A stretch of DNA of 64,000 bases from Saprospiraceae bacterium (lineage in GTDB: Bacteria; Bacteroidota; Bacteroidia; Chitinophagales; Saprospiraceae), in the NCBI GenBank assembly GCA_026129545.1, contig JAHCHX010000001.1, positions 3,441,001 to 3,505,000 on the forward strand, read 5' to 3'. The translations under genes and the position numbers were made by a program. Below the pieces are notes generated by a model. It worked only from the letters and a program-made list of their open reading frames with translations, did no database searches and was not told where the DNA came from. Of this stretch, positions 43,441-52,352 are shown piece after piece (position 1 is the first letter of the stretch; every line of letters starts with the position of its first letter).

Positions 43441-45700
43441 CATCCTTAAAGATGGCTTGCACCAACGCCAACACGCCCGCGGCTCGCTCGTCGTCCCATC
43501 CTTCCTCTTGCCCCGCATTCACGGCGAGCGGGGTGTCGTTCTTGGCCAAGTCCAGCATTTTCTGGCGCTCTGGCTCGCTGAACTGGGCGAATGTTCGGCG
43601 CAACAAGGGGAGCAGCTCCTTGAAATCGTCTGGCGAAAGTGTGCGCACCCAACCATCAAGCGTTTGCCACAGCTCGGCGTGATGCAACAACAAAAGGCCG
43701 CTGCCGTGCAAAAAGCCTTCCAGCCATTGGGCGGCCAGCGCGGGCACTTCGGCACGCGAAAGGCGGAAGCGCATGGAGTCGCCAGTTTGGGCTGAAGAGC
43801 GAATGCCCTTGTCGAAGAGCATCCGGGAGCAAAGCCCGGCGAGCAGGGGTGCCGCGTTGTTCAGTTGGGTGATGTGTTCCAGCGTCTTGCCCCAAGATGT
43901 CTCATAATCGAGCATTTGCAAAATGCCCAATGCGCGGTTGACGGCAAGTATTTTTTTCAAAATAACGGCAGCCGCGGTCTCGTCCACGCCAGTGCTGGCG
44001 GCGGGCAACTGGATGCACACCCGTGGCACAATCTGGCCGAGCAGCTGCGCCACCGCGTCGAGATTGAGTTGGCGGGCAGCGCCATAGCGCAGCACTTCGG
44101 CCAGCGGCAGCACCACATCGGCGAGCAATAGCGCATCTTTGGCCAAGGCGCTGACCGTGCGGAGTTTATGGAGCAAATCGGGCACGATGGCGGGTAGGTC
44201 GGCCTTGAGCGTCGTATCCAGCAATTGAGTAAGTTCGGGCAGCTCGTCCGAGTCGCGCACCTTGCGCCAAGCGCGCCTCGATGCGGCATCTTCCACTGTG
44301 TTGCCCCATGTGCCTGCTTCGATGAGCCTGATTTCGTAATCGGGCAGCCATTTGAGTTGCCAATGCTCGTGAAAACGCCCCTGCTTGCCGCCGCCGACTT
44401 CCCGCATTTTTCCCCAAGCCACCCCCAAGAGGTTGAGACGGTGCAACAATCGGCTTTTTTGCAAATGTGCTTCTTTGCGCAAGTCAAGTTCGAGCACCTC
44501 TTCTTGCGTGTTTTTTTTCAAACGACAACTTTTCGCCTGTTGCTCAAAATCAGCCTTGAGCGGTGGCACCGCCAATGTGGAAGGTACTGCGCCCAGTACA
44601 TCCCCGACGACCAACTGTTGGTCAATCAGCTCCAATTGTTTTTCCGCGCCGTTGCAGAGTACCGTCACTGCTGCCTCGCGCAACTCTTCGATGCCCGGCG
44701 AGGGCGTGTTGCGCAACACCGCCAAATGCTCTGCCAACCGCACCGCCTCTATGACGTGCGCGGAAGAGGCGGCCAAGTCGTTTTCGCGCAACAATCGAGC
44801 TGCCTGCGTGAGGAATTGCACCTGTGGGCTTCGGGCGGGGGCTTCGGAGTGCCCCATGCCGCATTCCCACAGGGTTCGATACCACGCGGGTGCCACCACC
44901 CCGGCACTGTATCCACTTTGGGCGGCCAAGCGGTCGAACGACCAAGGTATCCAAGTCGCCTCGGTCTTGATTTTTGGCAAACCTTTCAGGAGCGCGGCAT
45001 CGTTCGCCGCTTTCGTTTTTTCCCAATCAGCCAGCGCCGGGCCATGCCAAGCGCCACACACGACCGCTATTTTTGAAAAACCCTCTTTACGCGCCGCGCG
45101 AATGTGTTGGCGCATGAACGCTTCGCGGAGCAGGTTGTCGCGCTCCGCAATGGTCTCTTCGCGCATGGCCTGCATCAATGCCAGAATGACGGAAAAAATG
45201 GAGGCATCCGGTGCGCTCATGTCTGCTGCGGGAGGGACTGCGGAACGTTCCACCAACGCATCCCACCAGCGTTCGGGGTCGGAATATCCGGCGAGCAGCG
45301 CCATTTTTCGGAACGGGTCGGCTGACAGGCTATCGTCGTTTTTCTCCTGAAAATTCAAGGTCGGCGGTGCGGCTTGTTCGCGCATGGCGAACGCCACGCC
45401 CATGGGCATATCCATGAAACGCAGGGGGATGTGCCGTTTCAGGCCAAACAATATGGCTTGCCATTCAGGGGAAAACTCGGCAAAAGGGAAGAAGGATGCC
45501 TGTTCGAGGTTTTTGGGATTATAGACCAACATGGCCACAGGCGGCTGCATTTCTGGGTGCGGCGCCAAGGGGATGAGTGCCTCCGCATCTGGGGGGCCTT
45601 CTAGGAGGAGCAGGTCGGGGCGAAAACGCTCCAATGCCTCCACAAGGCTGCGAGCAGAGCCGGGGCCGTGATGTCGGATGCCAAAAACTTCGATGCTCAT
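43418..45700 (-). CDS. DUF5682 family protein
   Basis: A 760-residue cytoplasmic protein. The N-terminus has FGIRHHGPGSARSLVEALE and LLLEGPPDAEALIPLA, and near residue 215 comes VVCGAWHGPALADW. The His-rich start, the ExxP segment and the later GAWHGP resemble the TIKI/TraB/ChaN-like fold, with possible metal-binding His residues; this is inference. The C-terminal two-thirds are helical. DUF5682 genes are, from memory, often beside MoxR-type ATPases and VWA-domain genes; none is here. Its ATG overlaps the PrsW stop codon (ATGA), so the two are translationally coupled. Confidence 0.8.
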   Translation of the reverse strand: MSIEVFGIRHHGPGSARSLVEALERFRPDLLLLEGPPDAEALIPLAPHPEMQPPVAMLVYNPKNLEQASFFPFAEFSPEWQAILFGLKRHIPLRFMDMPMGVAFAMREQAAPPTLNFQEKNDDSLSADPFRKMALLAGYSDPERWWDALVERSAVPPAADMSAPDASIFSVILALMQAMREETIAERDNLLREAFMRQHIRAARKEGFSKIAVVCGAWHGPALADWEKTKAANDAALLKGLPKIKTEATWIPWSFDRLAAQSGYSAGVVAPAWYRTLWECGMGHSEAPARSPQVQFLTQAARLLRENDLAASSAHVIEAVRLAEHLAVLRNTPSPGIEELREAAVTVLCNGAEKQLELIDQQLVVGDVLGAVPSTLAVPPLKADFEQQAKSCRLKKNTQEEVLELDLRKEAHLQKSRLLHRLNLLGVAWGKMREVGGGKQGRFHEHWQLKWLPDYEIRLIEAGTWGNTVEDAASRRAWRKVRDSDELPELTQLLDTTLKADLPAIVPDLLHKLRTVSALAKDALLLADVVLPLAEVLRYGAARQLNLDAVAQLLGQIVPRVCIQLPAASTGVDETAAAVILKKILAVNRALGILQMLDYETSWGKTLEHITQLNNAAPLLAGLCSRMLFDKGIRSSAQTGDSMRFRLSRAEVPALAAQWLEGFLHGSGLLLLHHAELWQTLDGWVRTLSPDDFKELLPLLRRTFAQFSEPERQKMLDLAKNDTPLAVNAGQEEGWDDERAAGVLALVQAIFKDATTVQSG

Positions 45701-46434
45701 GCCTTGAAGGGGGAGTTGTCCAAGTGTTCCTTAATCAGGTTGTTGCAGAAATAAAGGCACAGGTAGAGCGATAGGGTGGCCAACACAAGCAACCAGTCCG
45801 ACCATTTTTGCAAAATCAACAAATCATAGATGCCGTGCAGCAAAAATGCCATACCGAAGCCCCGCCAAAGCAACACGTTGCGCCGCGTGTGGGCAAATTT
45901 GGCCAAACCCGCGTAGTAGCCAGCCACCACGCTGAAAACCAAATGGGCAGGCACGGCGGTGAAGGCTCGAAGCAACAACGTCTCCATGCCGAAGCGACTG
46001 GCGTAGAACAAATTTTCCATGGTGGCAAACCCCATCGCAATCATCACGGAATAGACAATGCCGTCCAAGGGTTCGTTGAAGAAGGCACGGGGAAAAGCCG
46101 CAAAACGCAGCACGGCAAACTTAAACATCTCCTCGTTGAGTGCCAAAGCAACAAACGCCGTGAGCACGACGGTGAAAAATCCTTTTTCGTAAGGGCGCAA
46201 TTGCGCGAACGCCCATTTTTCAATCTCCAAGGCGGGAAACGTAGCGGCTGCTCCCAGTCCAAAACAAACCAACAGGGGCACGAGCGGTTCGCGCTCGTAC
46301 TTGTCTGCCCGGAATATGGCGTAGCAAATAAGCAGACCGGGAAGGATGGCGAGAAGGAGCAGGTGCAAACTCAATGTCAGTCGGGTAGCCTCGAAATAAC
46401 GGGGGGCTAAATCGTTTTGGCACAAAATTCCCAA
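45697..46434 (-). CDS. PrsW-type glutamic intramembrane protease
   Basis: A 245-residue membrane protein with about seven or eight helices. The family motifs are all present: NEEMFKF near residue 98 (EExxK), FNEPLDGIVYSVMIAMGFATMEN split across 118-141, PAHLVFSVVAGYYAGLAKF near 160, and HGIYDLL near 200. PrsW in Bacillus cleaves the anti-sigma factor RsiW; the target here is unknown, and the only ECF sigma factor in the window is 22 kb away without an anti-sigma gene. The gene overlaps the upstream hydrolase by 28 bases and the downstream DUF5682 gene by four. Confidence 0.87.
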   Translation of the reverse strand: MGILCQNDLAPRYFEATRLTLSLHLLLLAILPGLLICYAIFRADKYEREPLVPLLVCFGLGAAATFPALEIEKWAFAQLRPYEKGFFTVVLTAFVALALNEEMFKFAVLRFAAFPRAFFNEPLDGIVYSVMIAMGFATMENLFYASRFGMETLLLRAFTAVPAHLVFSVVAGYYAGLAKFAHTRRNVLLWRGFGMAFLLHGIYDLLILQKWSDWLLVLATLSLYLCLYFCNNLIKEHLDNSPFKA

Positions 46435-47210
46435 AACTCGCGCACAATTTCAGCGCTCTTTTCGGTGGCCTCAAACATTCCCATGTGTCCCACACGGGTC
46501 AGAATGTGCACATCCGCCACGCGGGGCAGCACGGCGGCTTGCAGCGCCTGTTCGGGCGGCGCGATGGCATCCTGCTCGCCGAGCACAAAAAGCACGGGGC
46601 AGGCAATGCGGCGCAGCGTTTCTGTATGATTCTTGCGCCCGAGCATGGCTTCCAAAGCAGCCGCTATGCCTTCGGGCGCAAAACGTTTTGCCTCGTCTAT
46701 CAAGGCGTTCAGACGTTTGGGATGGGTTTTTGCAAACGTTTCGGCAAACAAGCCGGGAAATAGCTGCGACACATACAGATCGCGCTTGCCCGCCTGCAGC
46801 ATCTCTATGCCGCGCCGGCGAGCCTCCTTGCGCTCGTCGGAATCCTCGAACGGATGCGAGTGAAAAAGCCCCAACCCTGCTAACCGTTCGGGGTGGTGTT
46901 CGGCAAATTCGAGCGCCGCGTATCCGCCCATCGAGTGCCCGACAAGCACACATCTTTCCACGGAGAGTTCGTCGAGCACAGCGCGAATGGCCTCCGAATA
47001 AGCACCCATGCTCGCCGCAGCGAGTGGTGCCGATGCGCCAAAACCGGGCAAATCTAGACGAACGACGCGGCAAGTGGCGGGCAGCGAAGGCATCAACACG
47101 TCCCAGACGGAATGAGATTCGCAAAAGCCGTGGAGCAGCACCAGCGGCAGGCCCTCGGCAGCTCCTTCGGAGCGGTAGGCGATGGCATCGGGAAGTCGGG
47201 TGAGTTTCAT
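46407..47210 (-). CDS. Alpha/beta-fold hydrolase
   Basis: A 267-residue hydrolase. The oxyanion segment LVLLHGFCESHSVWD near residue 23, the nucleophile Ser in LVGHSMGGYAALE near 92, the Asp in LFVLGEQDAIAPP near 210 and the His in RVGHMGMFE near 243 give a complete catalytic triad. The substrate is unknown; esterase or haloperoxidase-like relatives are common. It is the first gene of an overlapping three-gene minus-strand operon with PrsW and DUF5682. Confidence 0.88.
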   Translation of the reverse strand: MKLTRLPDAIAYRSEGAAEGLPLVLLHGFCESHSVWDVLMPSLPATCRVVRLDLPGFGASAPLAAASMGAYSEAIRAVLDELSVERCVLVGHSMGGYAALEFAEHHPERLAGLGLFHSHPFEDSDERKEARRRGIEMLQAGKRDLYVSQLFPGLFAETFAKTHPKRLNALIDEAKRFAPEGIAAALEAMLGRKNHTETLRRIACPVLFVLGEQDAIAPPEQALQAAVLPRVADVHILTRVGHMGMFEATEKSAEIVREFWEFCAKTI

Positions 47211-47343
47211 GGCGGCAAAGCTGCAAAAAAGCGCGGATTAAATTTGCCGTTATTTTCCCGACTTTTGTGCCTTGAATCAATTGTTGACAACTGATGAGCA
47301 ACCCACAAACTGTCAATCAGCGACACGGGCTGCCAACTGAACT

Positions 47344-47919
47344 ATGGCTTTCTACAACGATTTTTTTCGCGACATCTCGCACGCTATCAGTCCTGACTTG
47401 CCGAAGGATTTGGGCGACATGGATGCTCACCTCGACTTCATTTTGTCGAAAGTGACACCGTATAGCGAAGATTTGAGGGAGGAAAAATTCTGGCTTAGCA
47501 AGCGATGGAAGGAGGTGCGCGACGATGAGGGCTTCCACGAGGCTATTCTGCATATTTTCAACAATGGGGGGGAATACCTGCTCTCGCTCGATGGCAACGT
47601 GGCGAAAGGCAGCTGGAAGCGCCTCAATCAAGACAACACGCTTATTCTGGAGTTGTCGGGCAAGAGCGAGTTGTTTGACATGGAGTTTCTAAATTCCGAT
47701 TTCCTGATTCTTTCCAAACACGGGGACCAATCGCGCAAGGGCTTGCGCAAGTACTTTTGCTTGGTGCACGAACCTGCCAGCCGCGCTAGAGGAAGAGACC
47801 TTGACTGGCGTAATGTGATGGAAAAGTTCTACAACATCTGGCGCGACAACAGCCTCAGCATCTGGGCTTGGGTGTTGTTCATCATACTCATGGGTCTCAT
47901 TCTCTATCTCTCGCTTTAA
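47344..47919 (+). CDS. Hypothetical protein with C-terminal membrane tail
   Basis: A 191-residue protein that I do not recognise. The first 160 residues are soluble, including FHEAILHIFNNGGEYLLSLDG near 75, which looks like a small alpha/beta domain. The last 22 residues form a membrane helix (SIWAWVLFIILMGLILYLSL), so it is tail-anchored with its domain in the cytoplasm. It ends four bases from the convergent cyclase gene. The 47211-47343 gap has no clear promoter. Confidence 0.7.
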   Translation: MAFYNDFFRDISHAISPDLPKDLGDMDAHLDFILSKVTPYSEDLREEKFWLSKRWKEVRDDEGFHEAILHIFNNGGEYLLSLDGNVAKGSWKRLNQDNTLILELSGKSELFDMEFLNSDFLILSKHGDQSRKGLRKYFCLVHEPASRARGRDLDWRNVMEKFYNIWRDNSLSIWAWVLFIILMGLILYLSL

Positions 47920-47922
47920 AGG

Positions 47923-49545
47923 TCAGTACGACTTAGCGGAAGTGACATAGTACATATCCATTTGCCCTTTGTTTTTGGCGGCGATTTTGCCGCGATGCTG
48001 CCACTCGAATTCGTATTTGGCAAGCCAGTAGGCATCCTCGCTGACGTTGACGCGACCGGGTTCGCAGGCTTCTTCCATGCGGGCTGCGGTGTTCACCGTG
48101 TCGCCCCAAATGTCGTAGGCGAATTTTTTGGCACCCACCACGCCTGCCACCACAGGGCCGGTATGTATGCCGACGCGGGCCTCGAAGTAGGGCAAGCCTT
48201 GATTGAGCCGTTCGGCCTTGGTGTGTTGCAGAAAATCCTGAATCTCCAGCGCAGCCTTCACCATGTCGGAAGGGCTGGCATTCATATCGGAAAGGCCGCT
48301 AGCGCAGATGTAGGCATCGCCGACGGTTTTGATTTTCTCGATGCGGTATTTGCTGATGATTTTGTCGAAATTCGAGAAACAAAAATCCAGTTCCTCCACG
48401 AGCATTTCGGGGCTGAGGCGCTCGGCAATGTTGGTGAAGCCGATAAAGTCGGTGAACATGACGGTGGCTTGGTCATATTTGCGGGCGGCGACCTTGTTGC
48501 GGGTTTTCAGCTCTTGCGCGATGGCTGGCGGCAAGATGTTGAGCAAGAGATTATCGCTTCTTTTTTTTTCTTCCTCAATAAGTGCGTTTTTTTGAGACAA
48601 TTGGTTGGCGGCGCGTTTTTTTGCGCGGAAACGCAGGTAGAACAAGGCTGCCAACACCAACACAAAGCCTGACACGAGTGCCAACACGTTGCGCAGGTTC
48701 TCGCTCTTTTTTTGCAACAGCTCTGCCTCTGCCAGTCGCGTCTTTTGCACCTGTATCTCGCGTTCCTGTTGCGCCTTGATGATGGAATCCACCATCTGGC
48801 GTTCGCTTAGTTTCATTAGTTGTTCCACTTTGGTGCTCACAAGGGAGTCGGCTTTTTGCTTTTCGGTGGAAATCTGGGTGATGGCGGCTTCCTTTTGGGT
48901 AAGTTCTTGTTTGGTCTTCTCCTGCACTTCCTTGATTTGCGACTGGTAGGATGCCTCCAGATTCTGGCTTTGGCCGCTTAGTTGGGCGATTTGCTCGCGC
49001 AGCTCGCGGTTTTCAGCTTGTGCTTTGGCGAGTTGGTTTTCGAGCCTCCGCACGACATCGCCGCCGCTGCGCCCGCCGCCGCCCGTCTCGTTGAGATAGG
49101 CCACCGTCTCGCGGCTCCATTTGAGCGCCTCGCGGTAGTCGTTTTGTTTGAGCGCGATGTCTTGCAGCTTTTCGGTGGAGTTGAGCGCCACGTCGCGCAG
49201 GCCGTAGTTGCGAGCCGACTGCCACGAGTGTTGGAAACGGGTGGCAGCTTCCTTGTAGTTGCGGGCGCGATAGAGGGCTTCGGCGCTCAGAAAGGCACCG
49301 TCGGCTTCGCGGCGCTTGTCGCCGATTTCGGTGGCCAACTGGCTCGACTGCTGGGCGTAGGCAGCGGCTTTGGTGGGATTGGAGCCCAACAGTTTCTCAG
49401 CCAATTGGTAAGAGATGTTCATCTTGTCGCTCTTGCTGGTCGCTCGCTTTAGTTGAGCTTCGAGCTCGCTGACCGCTTGGGCTTGGAGCAGCCCTGCGCT
49501 AAGGATGAAAAAAATGAAAACAAAGGCGGATTGATGTTTCATCAC
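47923..49545 (-). CDS. Class III adenylate cyclase with TPR-like sensor region
   Basis: A 540-residue protein. After a signal peptide (FVFIFFILSAGLLQAQA) comes a helical repeat region (about 25-160) of TPR character, a long coiled coil (165-280), a membrane helix near 288-308, and a class III cyclase domain from about 350. Metal-binding Asp residues are in ATVMFTDFIGFTN and VGDAYICASG. The base-selecting pair is Lys in EKIKTVGDAY and Asp in YDIWGDTVNTA, which indicates adenylate rather than guanylate cyclase. It should sense something in the periplasm and make cAMP in the cytoplasm. It is divergent from the DUF1015 gene. Confidence 0.87.
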   Translation of the reverse strand: MMKHQSAFVFIFFILSAGLLQAQAVSELEAQLKRATSKSDKMNISYQLAEKLLGSNPTKAAAYAQQSSQLATEIGDKRREADGAFLSAEALYRARNYKEAATRFQHSWQSARNYGLRDVALNSTEKLQDIALKQNDYREALKWSRETVAYLNETGGGGRSGGDVVRRLENQLAKAQAENRELREQIAQLSGQSQNLEASYQSQIKEVQEKTKQELTQKEAAITQISTEKQKADSLVSTKVEQLMKLSERQMVDSIIKAQQEREIQVQKTRLAEAELLQKKSENLRNVLALVSGFVLVLAALFYLRFRAKKRAANQLSQKNALIEEEKKRSDNLLLNILPPAIAQELKTRNKVAARKYDQATVMFTDFIGFTNIAERLSPEMLVEELDFCFSNFDKIISKYRIEKIKTVGDAYICASGLSDMNASPSDMVKAALEIQDFLQHTKAERLNQGLPYFEARVGIHTGPVVAGVVGAKKFAYDIWGDTVNTAARMEEACEPGRVNVSEDAYWLAKYEFEWQHRGKIAAKNKGQMDMYYVTSAKSY

Positions 49546-49693
49546 AGGTCGAAAAAAAATTCAAAATTGCCCTGACGGACAAGCCCACAAACGAGCATTT
49601 GAAAAAGATGTTATGGTGGGGCGGTTGGCAAAGGTCGAAGATTTTTGGTTTCTGACAACTTTTCTCCATACAAATGACTTCGTCGAAAAGCCC

Positions 49694-49701
49694 TACTTTT
49701 G
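49694..49701 (+). promoter_or_regulatory. -7 box of the DUF1015 gene
   Basis: TACTTTTG matches TAnnTTTG, with a predicted start near 49707, 16 bases before the ATG at 49723. It excludes the longer open start at 49699. No exact -33 box is visible. Confidence 0.5.
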
Positions 49702-49722
49702 AGCGCCTTAACCACTCTCTGC

Positions 49723-50838
49723 ATGAAGATTCAACCTTTTCAGGCTACCTATCCCAATTTCGATTTTATCGCCTCTCCCGATTCGTTTTGCGACGACGCG
49801 AAAAATTCTTTCCGCGAATTTCAGGCCAACGGCTTTTTTGAAAAAGCACCACAAAACGCGCTCTACGTCTATCAGATAGAAACCGACGACCACCTGCACA
49901 CGGGTCTTATCGCTTTGAACGACGTGGAGGATTTTTTTGCGGGCAAGGTGAAAAAACATGAAAAGACACTCAGCGAGCGCGAGCAACAGCAAATGCAGCT
50001 GTTCCTTAAATGGAACGCGATACTCAAGCCCGTGCTGCTGACCTACCCGCCCGTGCCAGACATTAGCCTTTGGCTCGAACACTTCACCCAAGCCCACAAG
50101 CCGCTCTATGTCACTCGCTTCGTCAAAGACCGCCAGACGCACCGCGTATGGATGGTGACGGCGGAGGCGGACATCCGACAATTGCAGCGCCTGTTTGCCC
50201 AACACGTCAACAGCACCTACATCGCCGACGGGCACCACCGAACCACCACCGTGGCGCTTCTGCACGAGCGGCTGAAAGACAAAAGCAAGGAATTTGATTT
50301 CGACAGCCTGTTTTGCGCTTTTTTTGCTACCGACCAGCTGGAAATCCTCGATTACAACCGCGTGGTGGAAGGGCTAAAAGATGTCAGCCCGACACATTTC
50401 ATGGTGAAGATGTCCAAGATTTTTGACCTTGATGTGTTGGAGGTGCCGCGCAAGCCACTCGAAAAGCACGAGCTCGTGATGTACGCCCAAAAGCACTGGT
50501 ACAGTCTGCGTTGGAAGGAATCCGTGCTGAAAACCCACGCCAAAGACCGCGTGGTGCTCGACGCGACGCTGCTCAACGAGTTCGTGCTCGACCAGATTTT
50601 TGGCATCACCGATGTGCGTACCGACACCCGCATCACCTACATAGAGGGCGCGAAAGGCTTGGACGGGGTGCGCAAAGCCACCAACGGCAGCGACGACCGC
50701 ATCGGTTTTGTGTTGTTCCCCGTCTCCTTCGACGACATGATGAAACTGGCCGACGCGGGCGAAAGCCTGCCGCCCAAAAGCACCTATTTCGAGCCGCGCC
50801 TCAAAAGTGGGATGTTGGTAAAAATGCTGCGCCGCTAA
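49723..50838 (+). CDS. DUF1015 family protein
   Basis: A 371-residue cytoplasmic protein. YIADGHHRTTTVALL near residue 166 is the family's conserved motif and resembles the ParB/sulfiredoxin-type DGxHR nucleotide-binding site, so a kinase-like activity is possible but not shown. Other conserved parts are YVYQIETDDHLHTGLIAL near 45 and FPVSFDDMMKLADAGESLPP near the end. The start is set by the -7 box. It is monocistronic between the cyclase and the metal regulator. Confidence 0.85.
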   Translation: MKIQPFQATYPNFDFIASPDSFCDDAKNSFREFQANGFFEKAPQNALYVYQIETDDHLHTGLIALNDVEDFFAGKVKKHEKTLSEREQQQMQLFLKWNAILKPVLLTYPPVPDISLWLEHFTQAHKPLYVTRFVKDRQTHRVWMVTAEADIRQLQRLFAQHVNSTYIADGHHRTTTVALLHERLKDKSKEFDFDSLFCAFFATDQLEILDYNRVVEGLKDVSPTHFMVKMSKIFDLDVLEVPRKPLEKHELVMYAQKHWYSLRWKESVLKTHAKDRVVLDATLLNEFVLDQIFGITDVRTDTRITYIEGAKGLDGVRKATNGSDDRIGFVLFPVSFDDMMKLADAGESLPPKSTYFEPRLKSGMLVKMLRR

Positions 50839-50869
50839 TCGGTTCAGTGAGCACAATCGAACCATTTTC

Positions 50870-51529
50870 TCACGTTTTCACGAAAAGATTGTGTGTCACC
50901 TTGTCGCTCAGCGTCAGCTCGCGGCCATCGCCCGTGCGAACGCGCACCGATTGGTCGTAGGGGAAACGCTCTAGCAATTCTATTTCGGCGCCGAGTGTCA
51001 GGCCGAGCTGGTCGAGATATTGCAGGAAAGCGGCGCTGTGGTCGTCAACGCCCGTCACCACGCCCCGGTCGCCGGGTTGGAGGGTTGCGAGCGGTGCCTG
51101 TTTGCGGAAAGTCCAGCGTCCTTCGGCATCGGGGATGGGGTCGCCGTGCGGGTCGAATTTGGGGTGGCCGAGGAAAGCATCGAGGCGCGTCACCAAGTCG
51201 TTGCCCTGCACATGTTCAAGTTGTTCGGCCAGCACATGCACCTCGTCCCAAGCGAATCCCAATTTGTCCACCAAAAACACTTCCCACAAACGATGCTTGC
51301 GGATGAGCGCCGTTGCCACACGGTTGCCCGCCTCGGTGAGCTGCACGCCCCGATATTTTTCATAAGTAATCAACTGCTTGTCCGACAGGCGCTTGAGCAT
51401 ATCGGTGACGGACGCGGCAGAGGTTTGCATCACGGCGGCAATGGCATTGGTGAGCGCGGGGCCGGCCTCTTTTTCCACGATGGTGAAGATAGCCTTGAGG
51501 TAATTCTCTTCTGCTTGTGTGGTTGGCAT
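50870..51529 (-). CDS. DtxR/MntR-type metal-dependent regulator
   Basis: A 219-residue transcriptional repressor. The N-terminal winged helix spans residues 3-70, with the recognition helix in TSAASVTDMLKRLSDK. The dimerisation domain (75-140) has HRLWEVFLVDKLGFAWDEVH and GHPKFDPHGDPIP, which carry the metal ligands of the Fe/Mn-sensing family. The C-terminal 75 residues are the SH3/FeoA-like domain. It would repress iron or manganese uptake genes when metal is bound; its targets cannot be seen, though ferritin lies in the window. An ATG at 51571 would add 14 residues and is less likely. Confidence 0.9.
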   Translation of the reverse strand: MPTTQAEENYLKAIFTIVEKEAGPALTNAIAAVMQTSAASVTDMLKRLSDKQLITYEKYRGVQLTEAGNRVATALIRKHRLWEVFLVDKLGFAWDEVHVLAEQLEHVQGNDLVTRLDAFLGHPKFDPHGDPIPDAEGRWTFRKQAPLATLQPGDRGVVTGVDDHSAAFLQYLDQLGLTLGAEIELLERFPYDQSVRVRTGDGRELTLSDKVTHNLFVKT

Positions 51530-51555
51530 GGTGCGAGCGAAAAGGGTGGGCAAAG

Positions 51556-51662
51556 TTATGCCTTGATTCACGAGGATTTGTCAGTTCGCCATGCTTGCTC
51601 TCCCCAATTTTTAGCAGATTGCACTTTTGGCGATGCTCAAAACTTGGCGACGCAAGGCATAA
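51556..51662 (-). repeat. Dispersed ~105-bp repeat, copy E
   Basis: Starts TTATGCCTTGATTCACGAGG and ends GGCGACGCAAGGCATAA, so its seven-base ends TTATGCC/GGCATAA are exact inverted repeats. Its middle has TTTAGCAGATTGC, as in the other copies read on the opposite strand. It lies just upstream of the DtxR-type gene. The remainder of 51530-51826 shows no gene. Confidence 0.85.
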
Positions 51663-51826
51663 CAACACACGCGACCGAACCAAAACACGGGGAATGCGCT
51701 TACTTTTGTCAACTCGAACCCCGACAGCTAACCCGTTCCTTATCAACGGAAATGAACGGCAGGGGTGGGTGATCGTTCGGGACACTTTTGCCAGTAACAT
51801 ACTTATATGCCGCAGTCTGCTGGATT

Positions 51827-52321
51827 CTACTGTTGCGCCCTGATTTTGCGCTCGATATTCGTGGTCGAATACCCTTGAATGTATGGAAGGCTTAGCACGC
51901 GCCCGCCTCGTGCCAACACCACGTCGGAGCCGACAATCTGCTCCGGCTGCCAGTCGCCGCCTTTCACGAGGATGTCGGGCTGCACGAGTTGAATCAGCTC
52001 GAGGGGCGTATCCTCCTCAAATATCACCACAGCATCCACCACTTCGAGTGCCGCGAGCAAATGTGTGCGGGTGAGTTCGTCGTTGATGGGGCGCGTGGGG
52101 CCTTTCAATCGGCGGACGGAGGCGGCGCTATTGAGGCCCACCACCAAGCGGTCGCCGAGGTCGCGGGCATCGGCCAGATAGTGCAGGTGGCCAAAGTGAA
52201 GCAGGTCGAAACAGCCATTGGTGAACACGATTTTTTCGCCACTGGCTCGCCACTGGCTGAGCGTGGCTGGCAGTTGTTCCCAAGTGTGTATTTTTGAAGC
52301 TATGGTCGAGAAAAAAGACAT
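51827..52321 (-). CDS. rfaE2: D-glycero-beta-D-manno-heptose 1-phosphate adenylyltransferase
   Basis: A 164-residue nucleotidyltransferase. VFTNGCFDLLHFGHLHYLAD near residue 32 holds the HxGH motif, and GYSTTNIERKI near the C-terminus is the ISTTxxI-like end of the family. It makes ADP-heptose for lipopolysaccharide inner core; in many bacteria it is fused to the kinase HldE, but here it is separate. The family's other genes are not in the window. The IS110 transposase stop codon lies only 31 bases upstream of its ATG, so its native promoter may be displaced and it may rely on read-through. Confidence 0.9.
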   Translation of the reverse strand: MSFFSTIASKIHTWEQLPATLSQWRASGEKIVFTNGCFDLLHFGHLHYLADARDLGDRLVVGLNSAASVRRLKGPTRPINDELTRTHLLAALEVVDAVVIFEEDTPLELIQLVQPDILVKGGDWQPEQIVGSDVVLARGGRVLSLPYIQGYSTTNIERKIRAQQ

Positions 52322-52352
52322 AAGCGGCTCAGTTTTTCACATTTGCATGAGT

